This document shows, piece after piece, positions 54,425 to 62,616 of a stretch of 62,616 nt of DNA. This stretch comes from Tannerellaceae bacterium. GTDB lineage: Bacteria > Bacteroidota > Bacteroidia > Bacteroidales > Tannerellaceae. Under the pieces are notes generated by a model, which did not search any database, was not told where the DNA came from, and worked only from the letters and a program-made list of their open reading frames with translations. Position 1 is the stretch's first letter, and each line of letters starts with the position of its first letter. The translations under genes and the position numbers were made by a program. The stretch is taken from assembly GCA_031270665.1 (NCBI GenBank), contig JAISXD010000054.1:1-62616 (forward strand), read 5' to 3'.

Positions 54425-55543
54425 CTATTCATTAACTTTAATCTTTTTTCCATGGGTTAGCGTAGCCACACCATCCGTTACGATTCTGTCTCCACGGTTC
54501 AGACCGTCCGTAACGGCATAGTTCTTCCCGTCGGGGAGAGATATCGCTGAAATCGTCTTTTGCGCAACAGAATCGCCTTGCACTTTATAAACCAATACCT
54601 TATCCTGTTGGGCAAATGTTGCTTTCTGTGGTATTAAGATTATATTTTCTAATGTACGGGGGATTCTTATTTTCCCACTGGTGCCGCTTCGTAATATCCC
54701 TTGTTTATTGGGAAATTCAGCGCGGAAATTAGCCGTTCCGGTGGTTACGTTTATTGTCCCGGTAATTGTCTCTATCTTTCCCTTTTCCGGATAGGCGGTT
54801 CCATCGGCTAATGTCAGGGTTACCTCAGGAGCCTTTTTTATTTTTTCAGCTTGTGTGCTTCCTTCCAGGGTGTTTAAAAACTCGAACAATGCTTTTTCAT
54901 TCAGCGAAAAATAAGCAAAGACGTTACTTGTATTAGCCACCGTAGTCAATACGTTTTGATTATTCACCAAACTACCCTGGCGATACGAGATCGTCCCTAC
55001 TACGCCATCTACCGGGCTCGTTACGTTCGTCCAGCCCAAGGTAGCTTGTGCATTTACAAGCGAAGCTTTCGCCTGTTCTTTCGTTGCTAAGGCCGAGGTG
55101 TAAACATTCTGATATGTTTCCAGTTGTACCTGGCTGACAATCCCTTTATCTGCTAAGGGTTTCATCCTGTCTACATTTAATTTAGCTGTATTTACCTGCG
55201 CTTGGGCACTATTAACAGCAGCCTTAGCTGTGGTAAGCGCCTGCTCGGCCTGCGGAGAATTAATCTTAAATAAAGGCTGACCTTTTCTTACCACCGAACC
55301 TTCGTCTATGTAAATAGCATCAATGAACCCATCAATACGCGGGCGGATTTCTATATCTTCTTTACCGCGGACAGTCACCGGATAAATAGATTCTAATACG
55401 GCATTTTGTATATCCACTATCATCGTAGGATATTCCGGGAGGGCAGTAGCGTTACGGTTCGGGACTTCTGTTTTCTTTCCGCAACCTGCCAATAAAAGGA
55501 GAACCGCTGCTCCCCAAAACATTTTCGTCACATTTACATTCAT
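54425..55543 (-). CDS. RND periplasmic adaptor, AcrA family lipoprotein
   Basis: The 372-residue product has a lipoprotein signal with Cys21 (LLLAGC). It shows the two lipoyl halves (EIRPRIDGFIDAIYIDEGSVVRKGQPLFKI and TNVTSPVDGVVGTISYRQGSLV), a helical hairpin between (about 105-160) and the beta-barrel. It links the RND pump with the outer-membrane factor. The gap to the LytTR gene upstream is 52 bases without a clear promoter. Confidence 0.94.
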   Translation of the reverse strand: MNVNVTKMFWGAAVLLLLAGCGKKTEVPNRNATALPEYPTMIVDIQNAVLESIYPVTVRGKEDIEIRPRIDGFIDAIYIDEGSVVRKGQPLFKINSPQAEQALTTAKAAVNSAQAQVNTAKLNVDRMKPLADKGIVSQVQLETYQNVYTSALATKEQAKASLVNAQATLGWTNVTSPVDGVVGTISYRQGSLVNNQNVLTTVANTSNVFAYFSLNEKALFEFLNTLEGSTQAEKIKKAPEVTLTLADGTAYPEKGKIETITGTINVTTGTANFRAEFPNKQGILRSGTSGKIRIPRTLENIILIPQKATFAQQDKVLVYKVQGDSVAQKTISAISLPDGKNYAVTDGLNRGDRIVTDGVATLTHGKKIKVNE

Positions 55544-55595
55544 ACCTATTAATAATTATACTGTTTCTTACTTGCTTTTATTAACGAAAAACCTT

Positions 55596-56396
55596 TCACA
55601 GGTTTAATCTTTCTTTTAATAATTTATATCCTGACCCACTTGCTCTCAAACTTGTACCATTCTTTAACCGTATATGGTAGCTCTCCTTCCCATACAATTC
55701 TACTCTCATAATATAATTAGTGTTAACAATAGCAGAACGATGAATACGTACAAAATCCGAAGGCAGATGTTTCTCAAAATGCTTCATTGTCTGCTCTTTT
55801 ATAAATTGCCCGGAAGGAGTGAACAAAGTTACATAATCTCCACAAGCCTGAATACAGAAAAGGTCGTTTAATTTTATAATATGGATACGCCCTCCATCTT
55901 TTACCGATATTTTATCGATTGCCTCACAGGATTCTACAGGCTTGTTGTCATTGTTTATTTCCTGTTTTTCCGGTTGTACCTCTTGCACATCTTGTTCTTT
56001 CCGCTTTTTTTGTATCATCCAATACCATTGTAAAAGAATGACCCAGCATAAAAAACCAAAAAGGAAACGTAGCGGAAGGCTTCTTAGAAAAACAGACTGC
56101 CCTATTAAATCCGATAAAGAAAGGATAGAATAACAAACCCCCAAACAAATAGCCTGCACAAGCAGAGCTATAATGATTTGCGCCTGCCATACGTTTACAA
56201 AGAAAGTCAAATACCAGGCAGCATAACCGGCAACAGCCAGCAATCCTGTAGAAAGCATACTGTCTATCAGGGCGTAGGCAGGTAAAACACCGGTATACAT
56301 GATCAACAATACCCATTGAGCAAACATAACTAACAGGATTAACAGACTACCTGTTAATTTACTGGCGGATGATTCTGTAAACGGATGATCCGGCAT
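55596..56396 (-). CDS. LytTR-domain regulator with four membrane helices
   Basis: The 266-residue product has four or five hydrophobic segments in residues 15-135, a charged linker and a C-terminal LytTR DNA-binding domain (about 165-265), with CGDYVTLFTPSGQF and FVRIHRSAIVNTNYI. It has no receiver domain, so it is a one-component membrane-tied regulator. It stands between the LiaF-like gene (2 bases) and the efflux genes and probably controls them or the membrane response. Confidence 0.85.
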   Translation of the reverse strand: MPDHPFTESSASKLTGSLLILLVMFAQWVLLIMYTGVLPAYALIDSMLSTGLLAVAGYAAWYLTFFVNVWQAQIIIALLVQAICLGVCYSILSLSDLIGQSVFLRSLPLRFLFGFLCWVILLQWYWMIQKKRKEQDVQEVQPEKQEINNDNKPVESCEAIDKISVKDGGRIHIIKLNDLFCIQACGDYVTLFTPSGQFIKEQTMKHFEKHLPSDFVRIHRSAIVNTNYIMRVELYGKESYHIRLKNGTSLRASGSGYKLLKERLNL

Positions 56397-56398
56397 AA

Positions 56399-57145
56399 TT
56401 AATTCTTTATCTCAATTCCGCTAAACGTTAAGTCGCCTTTTATTGTTAATCTATGTTCGTAGTCAACTGCCTGCGAAATATGGCGTTTGTCTTCACATCC
56501 GCTTAAGGTAGAGTCTACCTCTACCTGCACATTCCAGTGGGCAGGAATAAAGAGCTCTACTCCTCCAAAGGAGCAATCAATGTCAATATGCGTTTGGGGT
56601 TTTTCCAGAGACGTCTTTCGTAAATCAAGGGTAACAGACCCGAAAGACACATCAAGGTCGGCTCCTTTGAACACCGGGTCGAGAACAATATATTTGGCAG
56701 CTCCGAAACTTACATCCGCTTTTACAAATCCATCTTCCGAAGAGAGTTCTTCTGAAGTCGCATGTTCGCATCCATCCCATTTCCATCCTCCATGGTGCTT
56801 AAAGTTCCGCCGTTTAAACAATAATACAACACCTGTTATAATAAAGATAACCGGCCAATATGTACGAAACCATTCCTCTTCCACGCCTGTTATAACCGGT
56901 ATCAGAAAAAAAGTACCGACTACTAAAAATATAAATCCTGCTGTAAGGTTTCGTTTTATAAGCGACGACAGTCCAAATGCAATCAACAACATTTGCCAGG
57001 ATATGACAATGCGAAAAACATAATCGGAAACCAAATCCAAATTCCGCCCAAGCAACATACTGCCTGCTACAATAAAAATCAACGCCGCAACAATTGTATT
57101 AACTGTCCGATGCCAATGTGGATGTGATAGTTTACGGATAATCAT
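56399..57145 (-). CDS. LiaF-like membrane protein
   Basis: From 57145 the product is 248 residues. Four hydrophobic segments fill residues 10-100, then a cytoplasmic or surface beta domain with DVSFGAAKYIVLDPVFKGADLDVSFGSVTLDLR and CSFGGVELFIPAHWNVQVEVDSTLSG, the repeated pattern of LiaF-type cell-wall-active antibiotic response proteins. It is paired with a LytTR regulator as in many Bacteroidetes. The frame continues to 57181, but the promoter at 57179-57208 overlaps that start. Confidence 0.82.
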   Translation of the reverse strand: MIIRKLSHPHWHRTVNTIVAALIFIVAGSMLLGRNLDLVSDYVFRIVISWQMLLIAFGLSSLIKRNLTAGFIFLVVGTFFLIPVITGVEEEWFRTYWPVIFIITGVVLLFKRRNFKHHGGWKWDGCEHATSEELSSEDGFVKADVSFGAAKYIVLDPVFKGADLDVSFGSVTLDLRKTSLEKPQTHIDIDCSFGGVELFIPAHWNVQVEVDSTLSGCEDKRHISQAVDYEHRLTIKGDLTFSGIEIKN

Positions 57146-57178
57146 TTTTTTAAATTTTAGATTTTTTGATTTATAACG

Positions 57179-57208
57179 CAAATGTATCTTCTTCCATAAA
57201 CATTACAA
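57179..57208 (-). promoter_or_regulatory. promoter of the LiaF-like/LytTR operon
   Basis: On the minus strand TTG (57208-57206) and TACATTTG (57186-57179) are 19 bases apart. It sets the LiaF-like start at 57145. Confidence 0.6.
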
Positions 57209-57263
57209 CTTTAAAAACGCCTGTTGGGCAATAACCACCGACAAATAACGGATTATTATCGAC

Positions 57264-57303
57264 AAAAAAAACTCCCCCGGAATATAAGTGGAGGAGTTTT
57301 TTT
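57264..57303 (-). terminator. bidirectional rho-independent terminator after frdB
   Basis: AAAAAAACTCC (ending 57275) pairs with GGAGTTTTTTT (57293-57303). Both strands end in a T-run, and the minus-strand copy lies 30 bases after the frdB stop codon. Confidence 0.85.
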
Positions 57304-57332
57304 CATATTTCATGATGGCCCTGTGTGTTTAA

Positions 57333-58088
57333 TTAATCTTTCAATTTAGCTTTTATAAATTCGCGATTCAGGCGGGCTATATTTGATATCGAAATATCTT
57401 TCGGGCATTCTGCTTCACAAGCGCGGGTATTCGTACAGTTGCCAAAGCCCAATTCATCCATCTTCGCTATCATAACTTTTGCACGGCGGGCGGCTTCTAT
57501 CCTGCCTTGCGGCAATAAAGCCAACTGACTGACTTTGGCCGATACGAACAACATAGCCGAACCGTTCTTACAAGCTGCCGCACAAGCGCCGCAACCGATA
57601 CAGGCCGCCGCGTCCATCGCAAGGTCTGCGTCTTTTTTAGGAATAGGTATGGCATTGGCGTCTGGTATACCTCCTGTATTAACAGAGACGAATCCTCCGG
57701 CCTGAATAATTTTATCATATGCATAACGGTCTACCATCAGGTCGCGGATAACCGGGAACCCTGCCGAACGCCAAGGTTCAATCGTGATCGTAGCGCCATC
57801 ATTGAATTTGCGCATATGTAACTGGCACGTCGTAATACTTGTATCCGGCCCGTGCGGATGCCCGTCGATATAAAGCGAACACATGCCGCAAATACCTTCA
57901 CGGCAATCGTGGTCGAATACAACCGGTTCTTTGCCTTCATTAACCAACTTTTCATTCAGAATATCCAGCATTTCGAGGAAAGAACTGCCTTGCGAAACAC
58001 CTTTCAGTTGATAAGTCTCGAAAGCTCCTTTTTCTTTCGGGCCTTTCTGACGCCAAACTTTCAGCGTGATATTTATATTTTTATCCAT
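57333..58088 (-). CDS. frdB: fumarate reductase/succinate dehydrogenase iron-sulfur subunit
   Basis: The 251-residue subunit passes electrons between flavin and haem. Cluster ligands are Cys62, Cys67, Cys70 and Cys88 (2Fe-2[10 protein letters not shown]) and the ferredoxin-like sets [11 protein letters not shown] (163-173) and [12 protein letters not shown] (218-229). It is 6 bases after frdA. In Bacteroidales this complex mainly reduces fumarate to succinate. Confidence 0.96.
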   Translation of the reverse strand: MDKNINITLKVWRQKGPKEKGAFETYQLKGVSQGSSFLEMLDILNEKLVNEGKEPVVFDHDCREGICGMCSLYIDGHPHGPDTSITTCQLHMRKFNDGATITIEPWRSAGFPVIRDLMVDRYAYDKIIQAGGFVSVNTGGIPDANAIPIPKKDADLAMDAAACIGCGACAAACKNGSAMLFVSAKVSQLALLPQGRIEAARRAKVMIAKMDELGFGNCTNTRACEAECPKDISISNIARLNREFIKAKLKD

Positions 58089-58094
58089 TGTTGT

Positions 58095-60035
58095 TTAGTT
58101 TTTGTAATTTCTTTGTTGACGAACTATGAATTCATAATCAAGCAGTTCTTTATTCATTACCGGTTCTTTGTCATCTCCCTGGTATTCCCAGCAGGAAACG
58201 TACGAGAATTGATCGTCACGGCGAAGCGCTTCCCCGTCGGGCGTTTGGTATTCTTCGCGGAAATGACCGCCGCAAGATTCGGCGCGGTCATATGCATCGT
58301 GAGCCATCAATTCGCCTATTTCGAGGAAATCGGCTAAACGCAGCGCTTTTTCAAGTTCTACATTTAAGTCTTCGGCTTTACCGGGGATACGTACGTTAGT
58401 CCAGAACTCTTTCTTCAGTTTTTTAAGCATTTCGATCGCTTCTTTCAATCCTTCGGCATTACGGGCCATACCTATATGTCCCCACATGATATGTCCTAAT
58501 TCTTTATGAATACTGTCAACAGAACGTTTACCATTGATAGACGTCAAACGATTAATACGCTCTTTAATCTGATTTTCGGCTTCTTCAAATTCGGGTAAAT
58601 CCGTACTGAAACGCGGTACCTGAATCTGGTCGGCCAGATAATTCTGAATCGTATAAGGCAATACGAAATAACCGTCGGCCAATCCCTGCATCAGAGCGGA
58701 AGCTCCCAAGCGGTTTGCGCCATGGTCGGAAAAGTTGGCTTCGCCAATGGCAAATAAACCGGGAACAGATGTCATCAATTCATAATCAACCCACAGCCCG
58801 CCCATTGAATAATGAAGAGCAGGATAAATCATCATCGGTGTTTCGTATGGGTTATCGTCTACAATCTTTTCATACATCTGAAACAAGTTTCCGTAACGCG
58901 CTTCTACTACATTCTTACCCAAACGGTTGATTGCTTCGGCAAAGTCGAGGTACACAGCCTGTCCGGCTCCTACACCGAAACCGGCATCGCAACGTTCTTT
59001 GGCGGCACGTGAGGCCACGTCGCGCGGAACTAGATTGCCGAAGGCCGGGTAACGGCGTTCCAGATAGTAGTCGCGATCTTCTTCTTTAATTTGCGTCGGT
59101 TTTAATTTACCTGCGCGGATCGCTTCGGCGTCTTCTTTTTTCTTCGGCACCCAGATACGGCCATCGTTACGAAGCGATTCCGACATCAGGGTCAGTTTAG
59201 ATTGAAATTCGCCATGTACCGGAATACAGGTGGGGTGAATCTGAACCATACAGGGGTTTGCAAAATAAGCGCCTTTCTTATAACATTGCCATGCGGCAGA
59301 TCCATTAGAAGCCATCGCGTTGGTGGAAAGAAAGAATGTATTTACATAACCGCCTGTGGCAACAACTACGGCATGGGCGGCAAAACGTTCCAGCTTACCG
59401 CTTACCAGATTACGGGCAATAATACCACGGGCGCGTCCGCCTATCTTAACGATATCCACCATTTCATGGCGGGTATACATTTTCACCTTATTCAAACCGA
59501 TTTGGCGGCTCAATGCCGAATAAGCGCCCAGCAATAATTGTTGCCCCGTTTGTCCGCGGGCATAGAATGTGCGCGAAACCTGTGCGCCGCCGAAAGAACG
59601 GTTGTCGAGCAAACCGCCATATTCGCGGGCAAAAGGAACGCCTTGTGCTACACATTGATCGATAATCGAATTGGATACTTCGGCCAAACGGTAAACGTTT
59701 GCTTCGCGGGCGCGGTAGTCTCCTCCTTTTATGGTATCATAAAACAGGCGGTAAACAGAATCGCCGTCATTCTGATAGTTCTTAGCGGCATTGATACCTC
59801 CCTGCGCGGCAATAGAGTGCGCCCGGCGGGGGGAATCCTGTATACAGAAGTTTAATACATTGAATCCCATTTCGGCAAGTGATGCGGCGGCGGAAGCGCC
59901 GGCCAGGCCGGTTCCTACGACAATAATATCCAACCGGCGTTTGTTGGCGGGATTCACTAATTTCTGATGCGCTTTATAATTAGTCCACTTTTCAGCCAAT
60001 GGCCCTTGAGGTTTTTTTGAATTTATCTGAGTCAT
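58095..60035 (-). CDS. frdA: fumarate reductase/succinate dehydrogenase flavoprotein
   Basis: The 646-residue catalytic subunit carries covalent FAD. The Rossmann motif is [19 protein letters not shown] (39-57) and the FAD-linking His73 is in [17 protein letters not shown]. The substrate region includes [13 protein letters not shown] and [35 protein letters not shown]. Length fits the B-type enzyme family with a single cytochrome subunit. Confidence 0.96.
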   Translation of the reverse strand: MTQINSKKPQGPLAEKWTNYKAHQKLVNPANKRRLDIIVVGTGLAGASAAASLAEMGFNVLNFCIQDSPRRAHSIAAQGGINAAKNYQNDGDSVYRLFYDTIKGGDYRAREANVYRLAEVSNSIIDQCVAQGVPFAREYGGLLDNRSFGGAQVSRTFYARGQTGQQLLLGAYSALSRQIGLNKVKMYTRHEMVDIVKIGGRARGIIARNLVSGKLERFAAHAVVVATGGYVNTFFLSTNAMASNGSAAWQCYKKGAYFANPCMVQIHPTCIPVHGEFQSKLTLMSESLRNDGRIWVPKKKEDAEAIRAGKLKPTQIKEEDRDYYLERRYPAFGNLVPRDVASRAAKERCDAGFGVGAGQAVYLDFAEAINRLGKNVVEARYGNLFQMYEKIVDDNPYETPMMIYPALHYSMGGLWVDYELMTSVPGLFAIGEANFSDHGANRLGASALMQGLADGYFVLPYTIQNYLADQIQVPRFSTDLPEFEEAENQIKERINRLTSINGKRSVDSIHKELGHIMWGHIGMARNAEGLKEAIEMLKKLKKEFWTNVRIPGKAEDLNVELEKALRLADFLEIGELMAHDAYDRAESCGGHFREEYQTPDGEALRRDDQFSYVSCWEYQGDDKEPVMNKELLDYEFIVRQQRNYKN

Positions 60036-60086
60036 ACTATTTATATTCTATAAGATTACACCTATAATTACTACTTATATATACCA

Positions 60087-60770
60087 TTACAGGCTCTTCA
60101 GGAAAAACGCAATGGTTACAAATGCAAAACCTAAGCATACGAGGGTTGCGAAAATATTGGAAATAACCTGCCAGCGTTTCAGCCAAAGGGCATTACTCCA
60201 ACCGATTGTCTGGATAGCGCTCCAGAAACCGTGCGTTAGGTGAAACCATAAAGCCACATACCATACTAAGTAAAGCGCCACAATCAGCGGCTGGCCGAAA
60301 TAATACTTGATAAATTCGGCTCCAGCCTGTGTAGAAACGGTTGCTCCACCCAAAGCTACCGTATGATGCCCTATTAATTCGGCGAACATCATCTTATACC
60401 AGAATTGGGAAAAGTGCAATACGAGGAAGCAGACAACAATCAACCCCAGCACAAACATGTTCTGTGACGACCATTCCACATTTTTCGGGCGGACATTTAC
60501 CGCATACCGGCTGTTACCACGCGCTTTACGATTCTGCAAGGTCAACAGAATAGAGTAAAGAATGTGAATAACGAAACCGGCCGCCAACACCAGCGTTCCG
60601 GCCACTGCGTACCAATTGGAGCCTAAGAAAGAACAAATCAGGTTGTATGCCTCTTCCGAGAATACAGCCGCTATGTTCATAGACAAGTGAAACAATAGAA
60701 ACAAAATAAGGAAAACGCCCGATATGCTCATTATCAGTTTCTTCCCGACAGAAGAATTAAGTAACCACAT
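60087..60770 (-). CDS. frdC: fumarate reductase/succinate dehydrogenase cytochrome b subunit
   Basis: The 227-residue membrane anchor has five hydrophobic helices, including GKKLIMSISGVFLILFLLFHLSMN with a haem-ligand-type His, and several more histidines (HILYS, LHFSQFWYK, WFHLTHGFWSA). It is the first gene of the frdCAB operon and passes electrons from menaquinol. Confidence 0.94.
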   Translation of the reverse strand: MWLLNSSVGKKLIMSISGVFLILFLLFHLSMNIAAVFSEEAYNLICSFLGSNWYAVAGTLVLAAGFVIHILYSILLTLQNRKARGNSRYAVNVRPKNVEWSSQNMFVLGLIVVCFLVLHFSQFWYKMMFAELIGHHTVALGGATVSTQAGAEFIKYYFGQPLIVALYLVWYVALWFHLTHGFWSAIQTIGWSNALWLKRWQVISNIFATLVCLGFAFVTIAFFLKSL

Positions 60771-60833
60771 AAGATAATCTGTTTAAGTTATTTACTTATA
60801 TTTATAAATTTCATTATCACTTCAAGAATACCA

Positions 60834-60864
60834 CAAAGGTATGTTAATTCAAGTTATCAGACAA
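60834..60864 (-). promoter_or_regulatory. promoter of frdCAB
   Basis: On the minus strand TTG (60864-60862) and TACCTTTG (60841-60834) are 20 bases apart, leaving a leader of about 55 bases before frdC. Confidence 0.55.
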
Positions 60865-60877
60865 GTAGATTCCGGGT

Positions 60878-62131
60878 TTATTCAAATAAAAAACCTTCTT
60901 TCAGCGCTTTTCTCATCGGCATAAAGAAGCGTTGTATCAATCGGAGGTCTTCGGTTACGATTTCGGCGGAGGCTTTCATTTTATGGGTAAGGGGCAGTGT
61001 TTTGTTGTAGTTGGTGACTAGGCCGCCCGGCAGTCCTATCTCTACCCGGTAATTGTTGTCTGCCGGGACGAGGGAGATAGCGTTTACCACTCCGTCCACA
61101 ATGCCGAACTCCTGGTCGGGGAAGTTATTGAAGCGGATAATCACCCGTTGGCCGGTCTTTACCTTTCCCGAACGGGCGATAGGAAGCAGGGCTTTCCCTA
61201 TTATTTCTTCTTTTTTATCCGGTACGATACTGAATACGCTTTCGCCTGCATTCACATACTGGTTTTCATTCCAGTAATTGGTAAACGTAACTTTTCCTTC
61301 AATGGGCGACGTAAGGCAATAGGTCAGTTCCCATGTGTTGATTGCATTCGTCAGTTGTTCCCTGTTCGATTGTAAGTCTTGTTGCAACAGGCTTTCTTTT
61401 TCGGCCTGTTGCAGTTCCATATCCAGCAAACCGGTTTCCAGTTCTCCGATTTGGATTTTCAGGTTTTCTAAGGAAGCGTTGGTTCCTTCCAGCGAATGTT
61501 GGCTTTGAAGCATCGCGCTGCGTGCCGTTTCATGTTCAGACGGAGCGATAACTCCACGTATATAGAGCAGCGAATCGCGTTCATATTGCTGCCTTGCCAG
61601 CGTAAACTGTGCATCCATCACCTCCTGTTGCCGTTTCAGGTTATGGTAATATGTCTGATATTTAGTTATTTGTCCCTTTGTGGCAGCTATTTTCTTAGGA
61701 TAATAATTTAATGTATAATACGTATTGTACTCATGCAAACTTCGCAGGTAAGAGGTATAGGCAGGTTGGATATCGCCGAGTTCCAAACCAGCATCCCAAG
61801 TCTCCTTTAATTTCATCTCATCCTCCGTCTTTGCCGGATTTTCAATCACGGCAAGCAAGGTATTGGTTGTTACCGCCTGGCCGTCCGTTACGTATAACCG
61901 GCTCATCTTCCCTGACGCCCGCGCTACTACCTGTGCCACCGGGTAGCGTCCGGTGAGCGTCATCTCCGCAACAATTACATCCGGATATGTAAAGAAGTAA
62001 CTCCCTGCAAGCAATACCATGACAATTCCGAACAGCAACGTAATCCCCCACCGTACAATCCGGGACGGAACTTTTCCCATCACCTCCTGCACAGCCTCGC
62101 TTCTTATCTCAACTTCTTTATGCTCCATCAA
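60878..62131 (-). CDS. HlyD-family secretion adaptor
   Basis: The 417-residue product has one N-terminal membrane helix (about 30-50), lipoyl halves (VVARASGKMSRLYVTDGQAVTTNTLLAVI and LTSPIEGKVTFTN), a long coiled-coil region (about 130-265) and a C-terminal beta-barrel. It links a peptide-exporting ABC transporter to an outer-membrane channel. Its start overlaps the ABC gene by 4 bases. The cargo gene is not in the window. Confidence 0.88.
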   Translation of the reverse strand: MMEHKEVEIRSEAVQEVMGKVPSRIVRWGITLLFGIVMVLLAGSYFFTYPDVIVAEMTLTGRYPVAQVVARASGKMSRLYVTDGQAVTTNTLLAVIENPAKTEDEMKLKETWDAGLELGDIQPAYTSYLRSLHEYNTYYTLNYYPKKIAATKGQITKYQTYYHNLKRQQEVMDAQFTLARQQYERDSLLYIRGVIAPSEHETARSAMLQSQHSLEGTNASLENLKIQIGELETGLLDMELQQAEKESLLQQDLQSNREQLTNAINTWELTYCLTSPIEGKVTFTNYWNENQYVNAGESVFSIVPDKKEEIIGKALLPIARSGKVKTGQRVIIRFNNFPDQEFGIVDGVVNAISLVPADNNYRVEIGLPGGLVTNYNKTLPLTHKMKASAEIVTEDLRLIQRFFMPMRKALKEGFLFE

Positions 62132-62616
62132 TTCCCCAATTCTAACTGGTTTTTCACTAACTGATAATAGATTCCCCGTTTAGCCGTAAGTTCGGTATGC
62201 GTACCCTCTTCAGCTATTTTGCCTTTATCCAGTACAACGATGTTGTCGGCGTCGCGTACGGTGCTGAGACGGTGGGCTACTACTACGACTGTTCGTCCGA
62301 CATAAAACCGCCTGAGATGTTCCATTATCTCTTTCTCATTATTGGCGTCCAGGGCATTGGTGGCCTCGTCTAAAAAGATGAACTCCGGGTTTTTATAAAC
62401 GGCGCGGGCTATCAGGATGCGCTGCCGTTGTCCCTGGCTGACGCCGTTTCCTTCCATACCGATTTTTGTGTTATATCCCAAAGGCAAACCGTCTATAAAA
62501 TCACGGATATTGGCCACGGTTACGGCATGCACTAATTTCTCTTTGTCAATCGCCTCATCACCCACGGCAATATTCCTGGCAATAGTATCGGAAAAGATAA
62601 ACCCGTCCTGCATAAC
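62128..62616 (-). CDS. peptide-exporting ABC transporter, C-terminal part (cut by window edge)
   Basis: About 162 residues of the ATP-binding domain are present. It has the signature GVSQGQRQR (VSQGQ rather than LSGGQ), Walker B FIFLDEATNALD and the switch His in VVAHRLSTV. The fused membrane domain and Walker A lie outside the window; the ATG at 62613 is not a true start. The form with a HlyD adaptor fits C39-type bacteriocin/peptide exporters, but the protease domain cannot be seen. Confidence 0.85.
   Translation of the reverse strand, partial: VMQDGFIFSDTIARNIAVGDEAIDKEKLVHAVTVANIRDFIDGLPLGYNTKIGMEGNGVSQGQRQRILIARAVYKNPEFIFLDEATNALDANNEKEIMEHLRRFYVGRTVVVVAHRLSTVRDADNIVVLDKGKIAEEGTHTELTAKRGIYYQLVKNQLELGN

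Overview
The window is chromosomal DNA from a member of the Bacteroidales. The evidence is two SusC/SusD pairs with hybrid two-component regulators, DUF3244 and BACON-like lipoproteins, a C10 protease, the DUF6089-uppS-bamA-skp-skp-murI block, a three-subunit fumarate reductase, and promoters of the TAnnTTTG (-7) type with AT-rich leaders. The mix of genes fits a gut member of the Tannerellaceae/Parabacteroides neighbourhood, but genus cannot be fixed by reading alone. No rRNA, tRNA, CRISPR array, transposase or phage gene is visible.

Layout. (1) 1-3.05 kb: a DUF3244 secreted protein, a streptopain-like C10 protease lipoprotein and two tandemly duplicated BACON-like lipoproteins. (2) 3.1-14.8 kb, minus strand: a compact fructan utilisation locus (MFS sugar porter, fructokinase, GH32, SusD, SusC) and a hybrid sensor whose periplasmic part is a sugar-binding fold, as in the fructose sensor BT1754. 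(3) 14.9-18.6 kb: a TPP riboswitch followed by a TonB receptor, a PnuT-type transporter and thiamine pyrophosphokinase, forming a thiamine salvage operon. (4) 18.6-30.0 kb: a second SusC/SusD locus with a Tat-exported Gfo/Idh oxidoreductase and a DUF1080 protein, divergent from a full-length hybrid regulator. It has no glycoside hydrolase and probably works by 3-keto-glycoside chemistry. (5) 30.1-45.4 kb: housekeeping genes: a YhcC-type radical SAM protein, a calcium P-type ATPase, prmC-recX-comF (minus), ribD, a DUF6242 lipoprotein, the outer-membrane assembly block through murI, and a VanX-like dipeptidase. (6) 45.5-49.2 kb: a GH20-like hydrolase and three tandem paralogous secreted proteins. 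(7) 49.8-57.2 kb, minus: LiaF-like protein, LytTR regulator and a complete RND tripartite efflux pump. (8) 57.3-60.8 kb, minus: frdCAB. (9) 60.9 kb to the end, minus: a HlyD-type adaptor and the C-terminal end of a peptide-exporting ABC transporter, cut by the window edge.

The least explained features are four intergenic tandem arrays with a period of 21 bp (three arrays) or 22 bp (one array). They lie at 2941-3050, 11775-12005, 25545-25901 and 49386-49685. Two of them, about 24 kb apart, share a 12-base core in the same register and the same end sequence although their variable bases differ, so they look like members of one family of directional, locus-diversified arrays. Two of the four sit beside a hybrid regulator gene in a utilisation locus. 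I know of no name for this element.
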